Made by a program: the position numbers and the translations under genes
Shown: positions 1 to 8,748 of the stretch, one piece after another
Layout: every line of letters begins with the position of its first letter
How positions within the stretch are numbered: the stretch's first letter is position 1
Assembly (NCBI GenBank): GCA_934597345.1
Contig: CAKTRJ010000007.1
Location: 4,033-68,032 of the forward strand
Source: an uncultured Oscillospiraceae bacterium
GTDB lineage: Bacteria; Bacillota; Clostridia; Oscillospirales; Oscillospiraceae
DNA length: 64,000 nucleotides
Direction: 5' to 3'
Notes under the pieces: generated by a model
What the model was told of the DNA's origin: nothing
The model's database searches: none
The model's input: only the letters and a program-made list of their open reading frames with translations

Positions 1-707
1 ACGGCTTTCCCGTCGGTACGCAAGGGATCATTGGCCTGGCTACCCCGCAGGGCGGCAAAGCCCTCCCCTTCGCCGAAGCCCACCGCCTTGACGGCGGGGA
101 TGGCGAACACATGGCGGGCGATCTCGCTCTCCACCGCGTCCCGCCAGTCAGGGCCGCCGATACCCGCCGGAAGGCCGGTGACGGCGCAGGCGATCTGTCC
201 GCCCACGCTGTCGCCCTCCGCCTTTGCTTCGGCGGCGCGGCGGTGCAGCGCCTCCTCGTCCACGATATGGGCAGAAATGGCAACACCACGAGCTGACAGC
301 GCCGTTTTTGCGATGCTGCCCGCCGCCACCAGCGGCGCGGTGAGCCGTCCGGAGAAGTGTCCGCCGCCCCGATAGTCCTGAAAGCCCTTAGCCTTTACAT
401 GGGCGGTATAATCCGCGTGGCCGGGCCGGGCCACCGTGCGCAGGGCATCATAATCGCCGCTGCGGACATCCCGGTTGGGGATCGCCATCACCAACGGCAT
501 GCCGGTGGTGTACCCCTGGAACACGCCGGAGAGAAACTGCACCTGATCTGTCTCCCGCCGGGCGGTGGACAGTTGGCCGTTGGGGCTTCGGCGCAGCAGC
601 TCCCGCTCCATTTGCAGCCTGTCCACCGGAAGGCCCGCCGGGACGTGCCGCAGCAGCACGCCCACCACGGGGCCGTGAGACTCCCCGAACAGCGTATAGT
701 CCAACAT
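1..707 (-). CDS. aroC: Chorismate synthase, C-terminus cut by window edge
   Basis: Converts 5-enolpyruvylshikimate-3-phosphate to chorismate, the last common step of aromatic amino acid synthesis, using reduced FMN. The reverse strand encodes about 235 residues, opening with the family signature FGESHGP (residues 7-13), followed by NRDVRSGDY and the Gly-rich RPGHADY and YRGGGHFSGR segments of the FMN/substrate site. The full protein is usually about 360-390 residues, so the last third lies outside the window. The start ATG at 707 is preceded by GGAGG at a good distance and lies 14 bp after the aroA stop, so the gene is the third in the aroB-aroA-aroC operon. Assignment is secure from motif and context. 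Confidence 0.95.
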   Translation of the reverse strand, partial: MLDYTLFGESHGPVVGVLLRHVPAGLPVDRLQMERELLRRSPNGQLSTARRETDQVQFLSGVFQGYTTGMPLVMAIPNRDVRSGDYDALRTVARPGHADYTAHVKAKGFQDYRGGGHFSGRLTAPLVAAGSIAKTALSARGVAISAHIVDEEALHRRAAEAKAEGDSVGGQIACAVTGLPAGIGGPDWRDAVESEIARHVFAIPAVKAVGFGEGEGFAALRGSQANDPLRTDGKA

Positions 708-721
708 GATCTATCCTCCAC

Positions 722-1849
722 TTATTCCGTCAATTCTTCCGCTTTTCCACCCAAGGCGGCGTAATCCCGCCAGAACCCCTCATAGGACTTCGACACGCAG
801 TCTCCGCCCCGCAGCGTCACCGGCTCCGCGCAGAACAGCGCCCCGCAGGCGCACAGCATGGCGATGCGGTGGTCGCCGAAGGCGTCCACCGTCACGCCGC
901 CCCGCAGCGGCGTCCCCCCGGTGACGGTCAAACCGTCCGGCTGCTCCCGCACCTCCGCGCCCAGCGCCGACAGCACGGCAGCGGTGGTACGGAGCCGGTC
1001 GCTCTCCTTGCGGCGCAGGAACGCGCCGCCGGTAAATCGGGTGATCTGGGGCGTCATGGCCGCCAGCAGCGCCAGCGTCGGCAGCAGATCCGGCGTTTGC
1101 GATACGTCCGCCGTCTCCGGCAGACGCTGTAAGTAATCCACAATGGCCCGGTCGCTCTGGCGGCTCTCTGGCGAAAGCCCTTCTACCGTGATGCCGCCCC
1201 CTTGCAGGGCGTCGACCGTCAGCCACCAGCCCGCCGCCGACCAGTCCCCCTCGATGGGGTCGTCATCAGCCCGGAAGCTCTGGGGCGCGGGGATGCGCCA
1301 GCCGTCCGCCGTCTCCTCCGCGGTCACACCGTGGCGGCGCAGGGCGTCCAGCGTCATGTCCACATAGGGCCGGGACACCAGCGGCGTGGTCAGCACCAGC
1401 CGCGACGGCGCGTCCAGCAACGGCAGCGCCATCAAAAGGGCGCTGACGGTCTGGGAGGTCTCATCCCCCCGCAGGGCATACCGTCCCGGCGTCAGCGGCG
1501 CAGCGGCACGATAGCCCCGCTCCGTCCGCTCCACCGGATAGGGCGCGGACAGGGGCCGCTCCAGCAGCCGTGGAGTGCCCGCAAAGAGCGTGTCCCTCCG
1601 CCCCAGTGCCATGGCCAGCGGCAGCAGAAACCGCAGCGTAGCGCCGGAGTCGCCGCAGTCGATCAGCGGTGCGCCGCTTTCCAGCGCCCGTAACCCCGCC
1701 AGCGTATGCTTCACATCGTCGCCGGATACCCGCTCTGGAAGAGGCTGCCCCGCCAGAAAGCGGCAGATCAGCGCCCTGTGCCACGCGCTTTTGCTGGGCG
1801 GCGCGGTGACCGTGCCCGCCAGGCGGGCGGGGTACAGCCGCCGGGTCAT
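722..1849 (-). CDS. aroA: 3-phosphoshikimate 1-carboxyvinyltransferase (EPSP synthase)
   Basis: Transfers enolpyruvate from PEP to shikimate-3-phosphate. The 375-residue protein shows PPSKSAWHRALI near the N-terminus (family PxSKS-R), DCGDSGATLRFLL (family G-SGT-R), LRRKESDRL and FGDHRIAML near the C-terminus, the usual order of substrate-binding motifs in the two-domain inverted alpha/beta fold. It is some 50 residues shorter than typical 425-430 residue enzymes, but all the landmark motifs are present. Its ATG overlaps the aroB stop by four bases (ATGA), implying translational coupling, and aroC follows 14 bp after its stop. Confidence 0.95.
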   Translation of the reverse strand: MTRRLYPARLAGTVTAPPSKSAWHRALICRFLAGQPLPERVSGDDVKHTLAGLRALESGAPLIDCGDSGATLRFLLPLAMALGRRDTLFAGTPRLLERPLSAPYPVERTERGYRAAAPLTPGRYALRGDETSQTVSALLMALPLLDAPSRLVLTTPLVSRPYVDMTLDALRRHGVTAEETADGWRIPAPQSFRADDDPIEGDWSAAGWWLTVDALQGGGITVEGLSPESRQSDRAIVDYLQRLPETADVSQTPDLLPTLALLAAMTPQITRFTGGAFLRRKESDRLRTTAAVLSALGAEVREQPDGLTVTGGTPLRGGVTVDAFGDHRIAMLCACGALFCAEPVTLRGGDCVSKSYEGFWRDYAALGGKAEELTE

Positions 1850-2883
1850 CGTGCCGCCTCCAGCAGCGCGGCAAGATGTACGTCCTCCACACAGGCGTCG
1901 CCCGCCGCCCGCAGTAATACGGCGTGAAGAGTTTCCCCCTCCCGCTTCTTATCCTGTTTCATATAGCCCGCCAGCTCCTCCGCCGCCACCGGCAAAGACG
2001 CAGGCAGCCCCCAGCGCTCCAGCAGCGCCAGCAGACGGTGATAGGCCTCCGATACCGCGTCGCCCCGGCGCAGCTGCCAGCGCAGCATGGCCGCCATACC
2101 GGCGGCCACCGCCTCGCCGTGGGTATAGGCCCCGTAGCCGCCCGCCGCCTCATAGGCGTGACCGAAGGTGTGGCCGAAGTTCAGCAGGCGGCGTGCGCCG
2201 GTATCCCGCTCGTCGGCGGCCACCAGCGCCGCCTTTACCCGCAGGCATCGGGCGATGATGTCCGTCCATTCCGGCGCGTCGGTCTCCAGCAGTTCCAGCA
2301 GCGCGATGTCGCGGATGAAGCCGTATTTGATGACCTCCGCCATGCCGCTGCGCAGCTGGCGCTCCGGCAGCGTGGCAAGGCAGTCCGGATCCACGATCAC
2401 CAGCGACGGCTGGTAGAACGCCCCCAGCTGGTTCTTCCCCTCCGGAAGATCCACCGCCGTCTTGCCGCCCACGGCGCTGTCCACCTGGGCCAGCAGGGTG
2501 GTGGGAATCTGCACCAGCGGCATGCCCCGCTGATAGCAGGCGGCGGCAAAGCCCGCCAGATCGCCGGTAACGCCGCCGCCCAGCGCCAGCACGCCGTCGG
2601 CGCGGGTAAAGCCCCGCTGCGCCAGCTGGCGGCAAAGGGTGAGCCACGTCTCCGGCGTCTTGTGTTCCTCCCCCGCCGGGAAGGTCAGCAGCTCGCCGGT
2701 AAGGCCCGCGGCGCGCAGGTTGTCCAGCAGCGTGCCGCCGTACAGCGCCGCCACTGTATCGTCCGCCGCCACCGCCCAGCGGCGGCAGGGCAGCGCGGAC
2801 AGCAGCGCCCCGGTCTGCCGCAGCAGGCCGGGCTGGATATGAACACAGTAGCTGCCCGCAGGCAGCGGCACGGTCACGGTCAT
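1846..2883 (-). CDS. aroB: 3-dehydroquinate synthase
   Basis: Cyclises DAHP to 3-dehydroquinate (shikimate pathway step 2), NAD- and metal-dependent. The 345-residue product carries the nucleotide-binding segment GGGVTGDLAGFAAA, the PTTLLAQVDSAVGGKT segment and the metal ligands in FGHTFGHAYE and HGEAVAAGM. The open frame extends upstream to 2982, but ATG 2883 has an ideal GGAGG 7 bases ahead and the preceding residues are basic and unlike the family, so that start was chosen. First gene of the aro operon; a TTTACA-17-TAAAAT promoter lies just upstream. Confidence 0.95.
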   Translation of the reverse strand: MTVTVPLPAGSYCVHIQPGLLRQTGALLSALPCRRWAVAADDTVAALYGGTLLDNLRAAGLTGELLTFPAGEEHKTPETWLTLCRQLAQRGFTRADGVLALGGGVTGDLAGFAAACYQRGMPLVQIPTTLLAQVDSAVGGKTAVDLPEGKNQLGAFYQPSLVIVDPDCLATLPERQLRSGMAEVIKYGFIRDIALLELLETDAPEWTDIIARCLRVKAALVAADERDTGARRLLNFGHTFGHAYEAAGGYGAYTHGEAVAAGMAAMLRWQLRRGDAVSEAYHRLLALLERWGLPASLPVAAEELAGYMKQDKKREGETLHAVLLRAAGDACVEDVHLAALLEAAR

Positions 2884-2912
2884 GGAGCGCCTCCGAAATT
2901 TATGTTTTCCCC

Positions 2913-2941
2913 ATTTTATCGCACTTTTCCGCCGTTGTAAA
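2913..2941 (-). promoter_or_regulatory. Putative promoter of the aro operon
   Basis: On the minus strand TTTACA (2941-2936) is separated by 17 bp from TAAAAT (2918-2913), about 30 bp before the aroB start. Near-consensus vegetative promoter, from sequence only. Confidence 0.6.
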
Positions 2942-3003
2942 GTATCGGTAAAGGCGCGGTGATTTTTTTGCCGCAAAAGCAAAATTGTATCCCCCCACCC
3001 GGC

Positions 3004-3032
3004 TTGCGGGCGGTTTTGGCGTCCCGTATAAT
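3004..3032 (+). promoter_or_regulatory. Putative promoter of the methyltransferase-ABC importer operon
   Basis: TTGCGG (3004-3009), 17-bp spacer, TATAAT (3027-3032), 35 bp before the ATG at 3068. The -10 is a perfect consensus; the -35 is partial. Confidence 0.55.
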
Positions 3033-3067
3033 GATACCATCGAAAACATGAGCGGAGGTAACCGCAT

Positions 3068-3826
3068 ATGGCAGAGCTGCTTCACTCCATCGGACAATAC
3101 TGGACGCGCCGCGCCCCCTCCTATACGGACGTGATCAAGAAGAATCTGGCGGATGGCTGGGATCAGGTGTGGGCCGACGAGCTGATCTCCCACTTCCCCG
3201 ACGGCGGCGACCGCCCGCTGCGGGTGCTGGACATCGGCACCGGGCCGGGCTTTTACGCCATCATTCTGGCCCGCCGCGGCTATGAGGTCACCGCCGTGGA
3301 CTATTCCGAGGGTATGCTGCGGGAGGCAAGGCGCAACGCAGGCGCACTGGCGGACAAGATCCGCTTCGTCCGGATGGATGCCCAGAGGCTGGCCTTTGCC
3401 GACGGCAGCTTTGACGCCATCGTCACCCGCAACCTCACATGGAACCTGCCCGATCCGGCAGGCGCCTACCGGGAGTGGATGCGTGTGCTGCGGCCCGGCG
3501 GCGCGCTGGTGAACTTCGACGCCAACTGGTACGCCTACCTCTTCAACGAGGACAAGCAGCAGGAGTACCAGCGTGACCGGGCCAACGCCCGGCTGGCAGG
3601 CGTGGAGGATCACGAGGCCTACGCCGAGACCGACATGATGGAGGGCATCTCCCGGATGCTGCCCATGGGCCGCCTGCGCCGTCCCCAGTGGGACATGGAC
3701 ACCCTGAACGCGCTGGGCTTTTCCGCCGTGAACGCCGACACCTCCGTGGGCAAGCGGCTGTGGAACCCGGAGGAGAAGATCAACTACGCCTCGACCCCCG
3801 GCTTTATGGTCTGGGCCACGAAATAA
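3068..3826 (+). CDS. Class I SAM-dependent methyltransferase (paralogue 1)
   Basis: A 252-residue Rossmann-fold methyltransferase. Motif I VLDIGTGPGFYA (about residues 52-63) binds SAM; AVDYSEGML follows as the acidic ribose-binding loop, then VRMDAQRLAFADGSFD and the segment VTRNLTWNLP, a UbiE/COQ5-like layout. Substrate unknown. GGAGG stands 9 bases before the ATG. The binding-protein gene of a nickel/peptide-type importer starts 13 bp downstream, and a second methyltransferase with the same IVTRNLTW and LNFDANY segments closes the operon at 8749. Such a bracket suggests that both enzymes act on the transported ligand or a carrier for it, but no metallophore synthase is present, so the role is open. 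Confidence 0.8.
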   Translation: MAELLHSIGQYWTRRAPSYTDVIKKNLADGWDQVWADELISHFPDGGDRPLRVLDIGTGPGFYAIILARRGYEVTAVDYSEGMLREARRNAGALADKIRFVRMDAQRLAFADGSFDAIVTRNLTWNLPDPAGAYREWMRVLRPGGALVNFDANWYAYLFNEDKQQEYQRDRANARLAGVEDHEAYAETDMMEGISRMLPMGRLRRPQWDMDTLNALGFSAVNADTSVGKRLWNPEEKINYASTPGFMVWATK

Positions 3827-3839
3827 AGAGGAACTGCTT

Positions 3840-5366
3840 ATGAAAAAACGACTGACCGCGCTGGCGCTGGCGGCGCTGATGCTGCTGGGGCTTGCCGCCT
3901 GCGGCACGGCACCCGATAACGACGCCGGAAATGAGCAGAAGATCCTGCGGCTGGCGGCAAGCTTCGCCTATCCCAGTTTGGACGCCCACAAGGAGTATTA
4001 CGGCTGGTACACCTCCAACTACGGCATCACGGAGACGCTGTTCCGCATCGACGACAACAGCGCCATTCAGCCGCTGCTGGCCGAAAAGGCTGAAGCCAGC
4101 GAGGATGGCCTGACGTGGACGGTAACGCTGAAGGACGGCGTCCGCTTCTCCAACGGCAGCGCCGTGACGGCGGAGATGGCGGTACGCAACCTTCAGCGGG
4201 CGGCGGAGGTCAACAGCCGCTTCGCCTATCTGGCGGAATACGACATGGCCGCCATGGACGAGCGGACGCTGACCATCACCACGCCGGAGGTCTATCCCAC
4301 CATGCTCAACGAGCTGGCAAGCCCTGAGCTGGCCATCATGGATCTGGACGGCTCCGCCGATCTGGACAATGCCCCCGTGTCTACCGGCCCCTTCGTCATC
4401 AAGTCCTTCCAGCCGGAGGGCACCGTGGAGGTCACCCGGAACGAAAGCTACTGGGGCGGCGAAGTGAAGCTGGACGGCGCGGTCTTCTACTACATGCAGG
4501 AGGACGAGCCAAAGCTGATGGCCATGCAGAACGGCGAGATCGACGCCTATACCAGCGTCACCGCCGCGGCGCGGGAGATCTTTCTGTCCGACCCCGACAC
4601 CTATCAGCTGACGGACATCCCCGCCACCCGGTTACAGTTCTACATCCTCAATGAGGCCACCATGGACGACGCCGTCCGGGCCGCCGTGAATCTGGCGGTG
4701 GACTGCGAGGCCATGGCCGCGTATCTGGGCGGCACCGTCTCCCCCGCCGCAGGACCCTTCAGCACCTCCGCCGCCTACGGCAAGGTGACGAAGCCCGCGC
4801 CGGATGCGGAGAAGGCCAGAGCCCTGCTGGAGCAGGACGGCTATACCATGAACGACGACGGGCTCTATGAAAAGGACGGCCAGCCCCTGACGCTGACGGT
4901 GGCCTATTACGCCGCCCGGTCTCTTGACAGCATCGCCCTGCTGATGCAGGAGCAGCTGAAGGCCATCGGCATCACCGTCACCTTCAACTGTCAGGAGGAT
5001 CCTGACGCCACCTATATCGCCAACCGGGACTTTGACATCGCCCTGTACTGCATGATTGCTGACAAGAACGGCGACCCCTACTACTTCATTGACAGCACCC
5101 TGCGCAAGGGCGGCTACTTCGATGTAGGCGGCTTTGACAGCGCAGAGTGCCAGCAGCTGATCCAGCAGCTCCGGTACGAGACCGACGAGGCGCAGCGCGC
5201 CGCGCTGGCCAACCGGATCGTGCAGTTGGCCATCGACGACAACGCCTTCGGCTATGTGGGGCTGTTCAACAAGACCACAGTCATGCGCAAGGGCGTCAGC
5301 CATATCTCGGAAAACTGCCCCTTTGACTTTTATTACATCAACGCCGCCACCGATATCACGGCGTAA
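3840..5366 (+). CDS. ABC importer substrate-binding lipoprotein, family 5 (nickel/peptide type)
   Basis: A 508-residue extracellular solute-binding protein. The signal peptide ends in lipobox LAAC (Cys about residue 21), so it is lipid-anchored outside the membrane. The mature part has the SBP_bac_5 hallmarks: LRLAASF start, GITETLFR, PLLAEKAEASEDGLTWT, LKDGVRFSNG and a late KGGYFDVGG segment. Family members bind oligopeptides, nickel or metal-chelates; the compact operon and TETLFR start resemble NikA-like proteins more than OppA, but the ligand cannot be read from sequence. Start ATG follows AGAGGA. A strong hairpin (5384-5417) separates it from the permease genes. Confidence 0.85.
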   Translation: MKKRLTALALAALMLLGLAACGTAPDNDAGNEQKILRLAASFAYPSLDAHKEYYGWYTSNYGITETLFRIDDNSAIQPLLAEKAEASEDGLTWTVTLKDGVRFSNGSAVTAEMAVRNLQRAAEVNSRFAYLAEYDMAAMDERTLTITTPEVYPTMLNELASPELAIMDLDGSADLDNAPVSTGPFVIKSFQPEGTVEVTRNESYWGGEVKLDGAVFYYMQEDEPKLMAMQNGEIDAYTSVTAAAREIFLSDPDTYQLTDIPATRLQFYILNEATMDDAVRAAVNLAVDCEAMAAYLGGTVSPAAGPFSTSAAYGKVTKPAPDAEKARALLEQDGYTMNDDGLYEKDGQPLTLTVAYYAARSLDSIALLMQEQLKAIGITVTFNCQEDPDATYIANRDFDIALYCMIADKNGDPYYFIDSTLRKGGYFDVGGFDSAECQQLIQQLRYETDEAQRAALANRIVQLAIDDNAFGYVGLFNKTTVMRKGVSHISENCPFDFYYINAATDITA

Positions 5367-5383
5367 CGATCCCACAAGTGGTA

Positions 5384-5417
5384 CAGGGTGGACGCCGCCT
5401 CCCCGGCGTCCACCCTG
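5384..5417 (+). other. Intercistronic hairpin between binding protein and permease
   Basis: A perfect 14-bp stem (5384-5397 with 5404-5417) and 6-nt loop, with no T-run after it. Placed between the binding-protein and permease genes; likely a 3' mRNA stabiliser or partial terminator giving more binding protein than permease. Confidence 0.6.
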
Positions 5418-5441
5418 CGCTTGCAGCGTGAGGGAGAACCT

Positions 5442-6380
5442 ATGAAACGAACCATTGGAAAACGGCTGGCACATCTGGCGGTCGTCATATTGGGCGTCAG
5501 CTTTCTGACGTTCCTGCTGATGTACATATCGCCCGGCGACCCTGCCCAGAAGAAGCTGACGGCGCAGGGCGTCGCCGTTTCTCAGGAGGTGCTGGAGGCC
5601 ACCCGTCAGGAGATGGGGCTGGACCGGCCCTTTCTGACCCAGTACGGCGACTGGCTGGGGTCGGCCCTGCGGGGCGATCTGGGCGTCTCCTATAAGGACG
5701 GCCTGCCGGTCAGCGGCAAGCTGGCCGGAGCCATGGGCCGCACCTTCGTGCTGGCCCTGACCAGCCTTGCGCTGGCGCTGCTGGTCTCGCTGCCGCTGGC
5801 GGTGTGGACGGCGGTGCGCCAGGGCGGCATTGCTGATCACGCGGTGCGGTTTTTCAGCTTTATCGGCAATTCGCTGCCCAACTTCCTGCTGTCGGTGCTG
5901 CTGATGTATTTCTTCTGCATCCGGCTGAAGCTGCTGCCGGTGATCGCCAACGGCAGCGTCAGAGGATTGCTGCTGCCCTGCCTTGCGCTGACCATCCCCC
6001 TGTGCAGCCGGTTTACCCGGCAGTTCCGGGCGGAGCTTCTGGAGCAGCTGGGGCAGGAGTATGTGCTGGGCGCCCGGACCCGGGGTGTGCGCTGGCGCGA
6101 TATCCTGCTGCACGACGTGCTGCGCAACGCCGCGCCTGCCATGGTCACCATCACGGCGCTGTCCATCGGAACGCTGCTGGGCGGCAGCGTGGTGATCGAG
6201 ACCATTTTCAGCTGGCCGGGACTGGGCAAGCTGGCCATGGATGCCATCAGCGACCGGGACTATCCCGTGATACAGGGCTTTGTGCTGTTTACCGCCACGG
6301 TCTATGTGGCGGCGAACCTGCTGAGCGACCTCTGCTGTGGCTGGGTCGATCCCCGCGTCAGAGAGGAGGCGCGGCCATGA
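5442..6380 (+). CDS. ABC importer permease (NikB/DppB type)
   Basis: A 312-residue inner-membrane permease with six predicted membrane segments. It starts MKRTIGKRLAHLAVVILGVS, typical of NikB/DppB, and near the C-terminus has the ATPase-coupling loop around EYVLGARTRGVRW and GSVVIETIFSWPGLGKL, the BPD_transp_1 signature. The open frame reaches back to 5388, but ATG 5442 has GAGGGA at the right spacing and begins at the family N-terminus. It overlaps the next permease gene by ATGA, so the two subunits are probably translated together. Confidence 0.9.
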   Translation: MKRTIGKRLAHLAVVILGVSFLTFLLMYISPGDPAQKKLTAQGVAVSQEVLEATRQEMGLDRPFLTQYGDWLGSALRGDLGVSYKDGLPVSGKLAGAMGRTFVLALTSLALALLVSLPLAVWTAVRQGGIADHAVRFFSFIGNSLPNFLLSVLLMYFFCIRLKLLPVIANGSVRGLLLPCLALTIPLCSRFTRQFRAELLEQLGQEYVLGARTRGVRWRDILLHDVLRNAAPAMVTITALSIGTLLGGSVVIETIFSWPGLGKLAMDAISDRDYPVIQGFVLFTATVYVAANLLSDLCCGWVDPRVREEARP

Positions 6381-7195
6381 TGAGAGAACGGAAGCGCCGC
6401 AGGATGCTGGTGCTGCTGGCACTGGTGCTGGCGCTGGCGGCGTTCAGTCTGGCGGCCCCGCTGCTGACGCCCAACGATCCCACCGCCACCAATGCCGCCC
6501 ATATCAACGAAGGCCCCAGCGCGGCCTTCCCGCTGGGCACCGACCGGTACGGGCGCTGCGTCTGCTCCCGCGTGATGATGGGCGGGCGCACCACCATTTT
6601 CTCCGCCGTGGCGCTGGTGGCCGTCACCTTTGCCGCCGGCACGGCGCTGGGCCTGCTGGCAGGCTACTACGGCGGCGTGCTGGACACGCTGGTGATGCGC
6701 CTTGCCGACATCATGCTGGCGTTTCCCCAGATGGTGCTGGCCATTGCCGTGGCCGGTATTCTGGGCGGTGGCATGGGCAACGCCATGCTGGCCATGGGCG
6801 TGACCGCCTGGACGCTGTACGCCCGGCTGGCCCGGGCGCAGGCCATGGCGCTGAAAAACGCCCCCTACGTCTGCGCCGCACAGCTGAGCGGCTGCGGTGA
6901 CGGGACGATCCTGCTGAAATACCTGCTGCCCAACATGATCGGCACCATGGCGGTCAACGCCGCCACGCAGCTGGGCGTTATGATGGTGGGCATCGCGGGA
7001 TTGTCCTTTCTGGGCATCGGCGTGCAGGAGCCCTATGCCGAATGGGGCAGCATGATCAATCAGGGCCGGGCCTATATCCAGCTGAACCCGTGGCCGGTGC
7101 TGGCCCCGGCGGCCGCCACGGTGGTGACGGTAATGCTGTTCAACTATCTGGGCGACAGCGTCCGGGACTATGCGGCGGTGGAGGAACGGAAATGA
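6377..7195 (+). CDS. ABC importer permease (NikC/DppC type)
   Basis: A 272-residue second permease: cytoplasmic basic start, first helix, then PLGTDRYGRCVCSRVMMGG (the LGTDxxGRD-like motif of DppC/NikC), five more helices and the GISFLGIG-like GLSFLGIGVQEPYAEWG coupling segment. The start at 6377 overlaps the stop of the first permease (ATGA) and has GGAGG nearby. It forms a heterodimer with the upstream permease and is coupled to the two ATPases encoded next, each of which again begins at an ATGA overlap. Confidence 0.9.
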   Translation: MMRERKRRRMLVLLALVLALAAFSLAAPLLTPNDPTATNAAHINEGPSAAFPLGTDRYGRCVCSRVMMGGRTTIFSAVALVAVTFAAGTALGLLAGYYGGVLDTLVMRLADIMLAFPQMVLAIAVAGILGGGMGNAMLAMGVTAWTLYARLARAQAMALKNAPYVCAAQLSGCGDGTILLKYLLPNMIGTMAVNAATQLGVMMVGIAGLSFLGIGVQEPYAEWGSMINQGRAYIQLNPWPVLAPAAATVVTVMLFNYLGDSVRDYAAVEERK

Positions 7196-7995
7196 CGGAA
7201 ATGCAGTCTCTTTTGCAGGTCAGCGGCCTGTGCGCCGGGTACAGCCGGGGTGATGTGCTGCGGGACGTCTCCTTCACCCTCCGCAAGGGTGAGATCCTGT
7301 GCGTGGTGGGCGAGAGCGGCTGCGGCAAAAGCACGCTGCTGAAAGCCCTGATGGGCGCGGACGACGCCGTACACATCACCGGCGGAACGGTCACGCTGGA
7401 GGGCCGTGAGCTGACAGCCCTCAGCCGCCGGGAGCGGCAGCGCCTCTGCCGCGACCGGATGGGCATGATCTTTCAGAACCCCGGCGCGTCCTTCGACCCC
7501 ATCCGCACCTACGGGGCGCAGTTCCGGGACACGCTGAAGGGTCACGGAAAATTCCGGAAGGAGCGGTTCGCCGCCGACGCGGCGGCGGCCTTTGACAGGC
7601 TGGGACTGACAGACAGCGGCCGCATACTGGCCAGCCGCCCCTATGAGCTGAGCGGCGGCATGAACCAGCGGGCCGCCATGGCGCTGGCCCTGCTGCTGGA
7701 GCAGGACATCCTGCTGGCGGACGAGCCTACCAGCGCGCTGGACGCGGTGATACAATTGCAGGCGGCGCGGCAGCTGAAGCAGCTGAGCCGCACAGAGGGC
7801 ATCGCCCAGCTCGTGGTGACCCACGATCTGGCGCTGGCGCGGTTTCTGGCCGGCCGCATCGCCGTGCTGTACGAGGGCCGCTTTGTGGAATACGGCGACA
7901 CGGAGACCGTGCTGCATGCCCCCGGCCATCCCTATACGAAAAAGCTGCTCCAGGCCGTACCCCGGCTGGAGCGCGGCGAAGGAGCGTGTCCATGA
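7192..7995 (+). CDS. ABC importer ATPase 1 (NikD/DppD type)
   Basis: A 267-residue ATP-binding subunit on the cytoplasmic side. It has Walker A GESGCGKST, Q-loop in MIFQNPGASFDP, signature ELSGGMNQRA, Walker B ILLADEPTSALD and switch His in VVTHDLALARF. The signature has Met-Asn where LSGGMRQR is usual, as in NikD-like proteins. The C-terminus holds the HPYTKKLLQAVP element of peptide/nickel ATPases. The start overlaps the permease stop by four bases. Confidence 0.9.
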   Translation: MTEMQSLLQVSGLCAGYSRGDVLRDVSFTLRKGEILCVVGESGCGKSTLLKALMGADDAVHITGGTVTLEGRELTALSRRERQRLCRDRMGMIFQNPGASFDPIRTYGAQFRDTLKGHGKFRKERFAADAAAAFDRLGLTDSGRILASRPYELSGGMNQRAAMALALLLEQDILLADEPTSALDAVIQLQAARQLKQLSRTEGIAQLVVTHDLALARFLAGRIAVLYEGRFVEYGDTETVLHAPGHPYTKKLLQAVPRLERGEGACP

Positions 7996-8735
7996 GCGTA
8001 TTGGAGATAAGCGCACTCAACAAGCGCTACGGTACGGTGCAGGCGGTAAAGGATATCTCCTTCACGCTGGAGTCCGGTGACATTCTGGGCATCGTGGGCG
8101 AAAGCGGCTGCGGAAAAACCACCCTGCTGCGGCTCATCAGCGGACTGGAAGCCGCCGACAGCGGACAGGTGCTGCTGCACGGCAGGCCCCTGACCGTAAA
8201 GCGCAGCAAGGCCGACTATCGCGCCATGCAGATGATCTTTCAGGACACCGCCGGTTCCTTCCACCCCCGGCGGCGGATCGCCGACACCATACAGGACAGC
8301 GTCCGGAGTCTGCTGGGACGGGACAGCCGCGCCGACATTCCGGCGCTGTGCGCCATGGTGGGCCTTGCGCCGGAGCTGGCCCAGCGGTACCCCCGTGACC
8401 TCAGCGGCGGCCAGTGTCAGCGCTTTGCCATCGCGCGGGCCATGGCCGCCGGGCCGGAGCTTTTGCTGTGCGATGAGATCACCAGTGCGCTGGACGCCGC
8501 CACACAGGCCCGGATACTGGCGCTGATCCGGACACTGTGCCGGGAAAACCACATGGCCACCGTGTTCGTCTCACACGATCTGGCGGTGGTGGGCAGCCTG
8601 TGCGGCCGGGTGCTGGTGATGAAGGACGGCCATATGGTGGAGGAAGGCAGCACGGCGCAGATCATTCAAGCGCCAAAGGAAGCATATACACAGCGGCTCA
8701 TCGCCTCGGTCATGGAACTGCGGCAGCCGCAATAA
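7992..8735 (+). CDS. ABC importer ATPase 2 (NikE/DppF type)
   Basis: A 247-residue partner ATPase: Walker A GESGCGKTT, Q-loop MIFQDTAGSFHPR, signature DLSGGQCQR, Walker B LLLCDEITSALDA and switch VFVSHDLAVVG. A GTG two codons upstream could also start, but ATG 7992 forms the same ATGA overlap used at all other subunit junctions here. Heterodimer with the preceding ATPase is inferred from context. Confidence 0.9.
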   Translation: MSVLEISALNKRYGTVQAVKDISFTLESGDILGIVGESGCGKTTLLRLISGLEAADSGQVLLHGRPLTVKRSKADYRAMQMIFQDTAGSFHPRRRIADTIQDSVRSLLGRDSRADIPALCAMVGLAPELAQRYPRDLSGGQCQRFAIARAMAAGPELLLCDEITSALDAATQARILALIRTLCRENHMATVFVSHDLAVVGSLCGRVLVMKDGHMVEEGSTAQIIQAPKEAYTQRLIASVMELRQPQ

Positions 8736-8748
8736 GCGAGGTTTTATC

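Noticed and set aside
3840..8735. Firm naming of the importer as nikABCDE
   Set aside because: Family 5 binding proteins cover peptides, nickel and chelates; no ligand-specific residue pattern could be verified.
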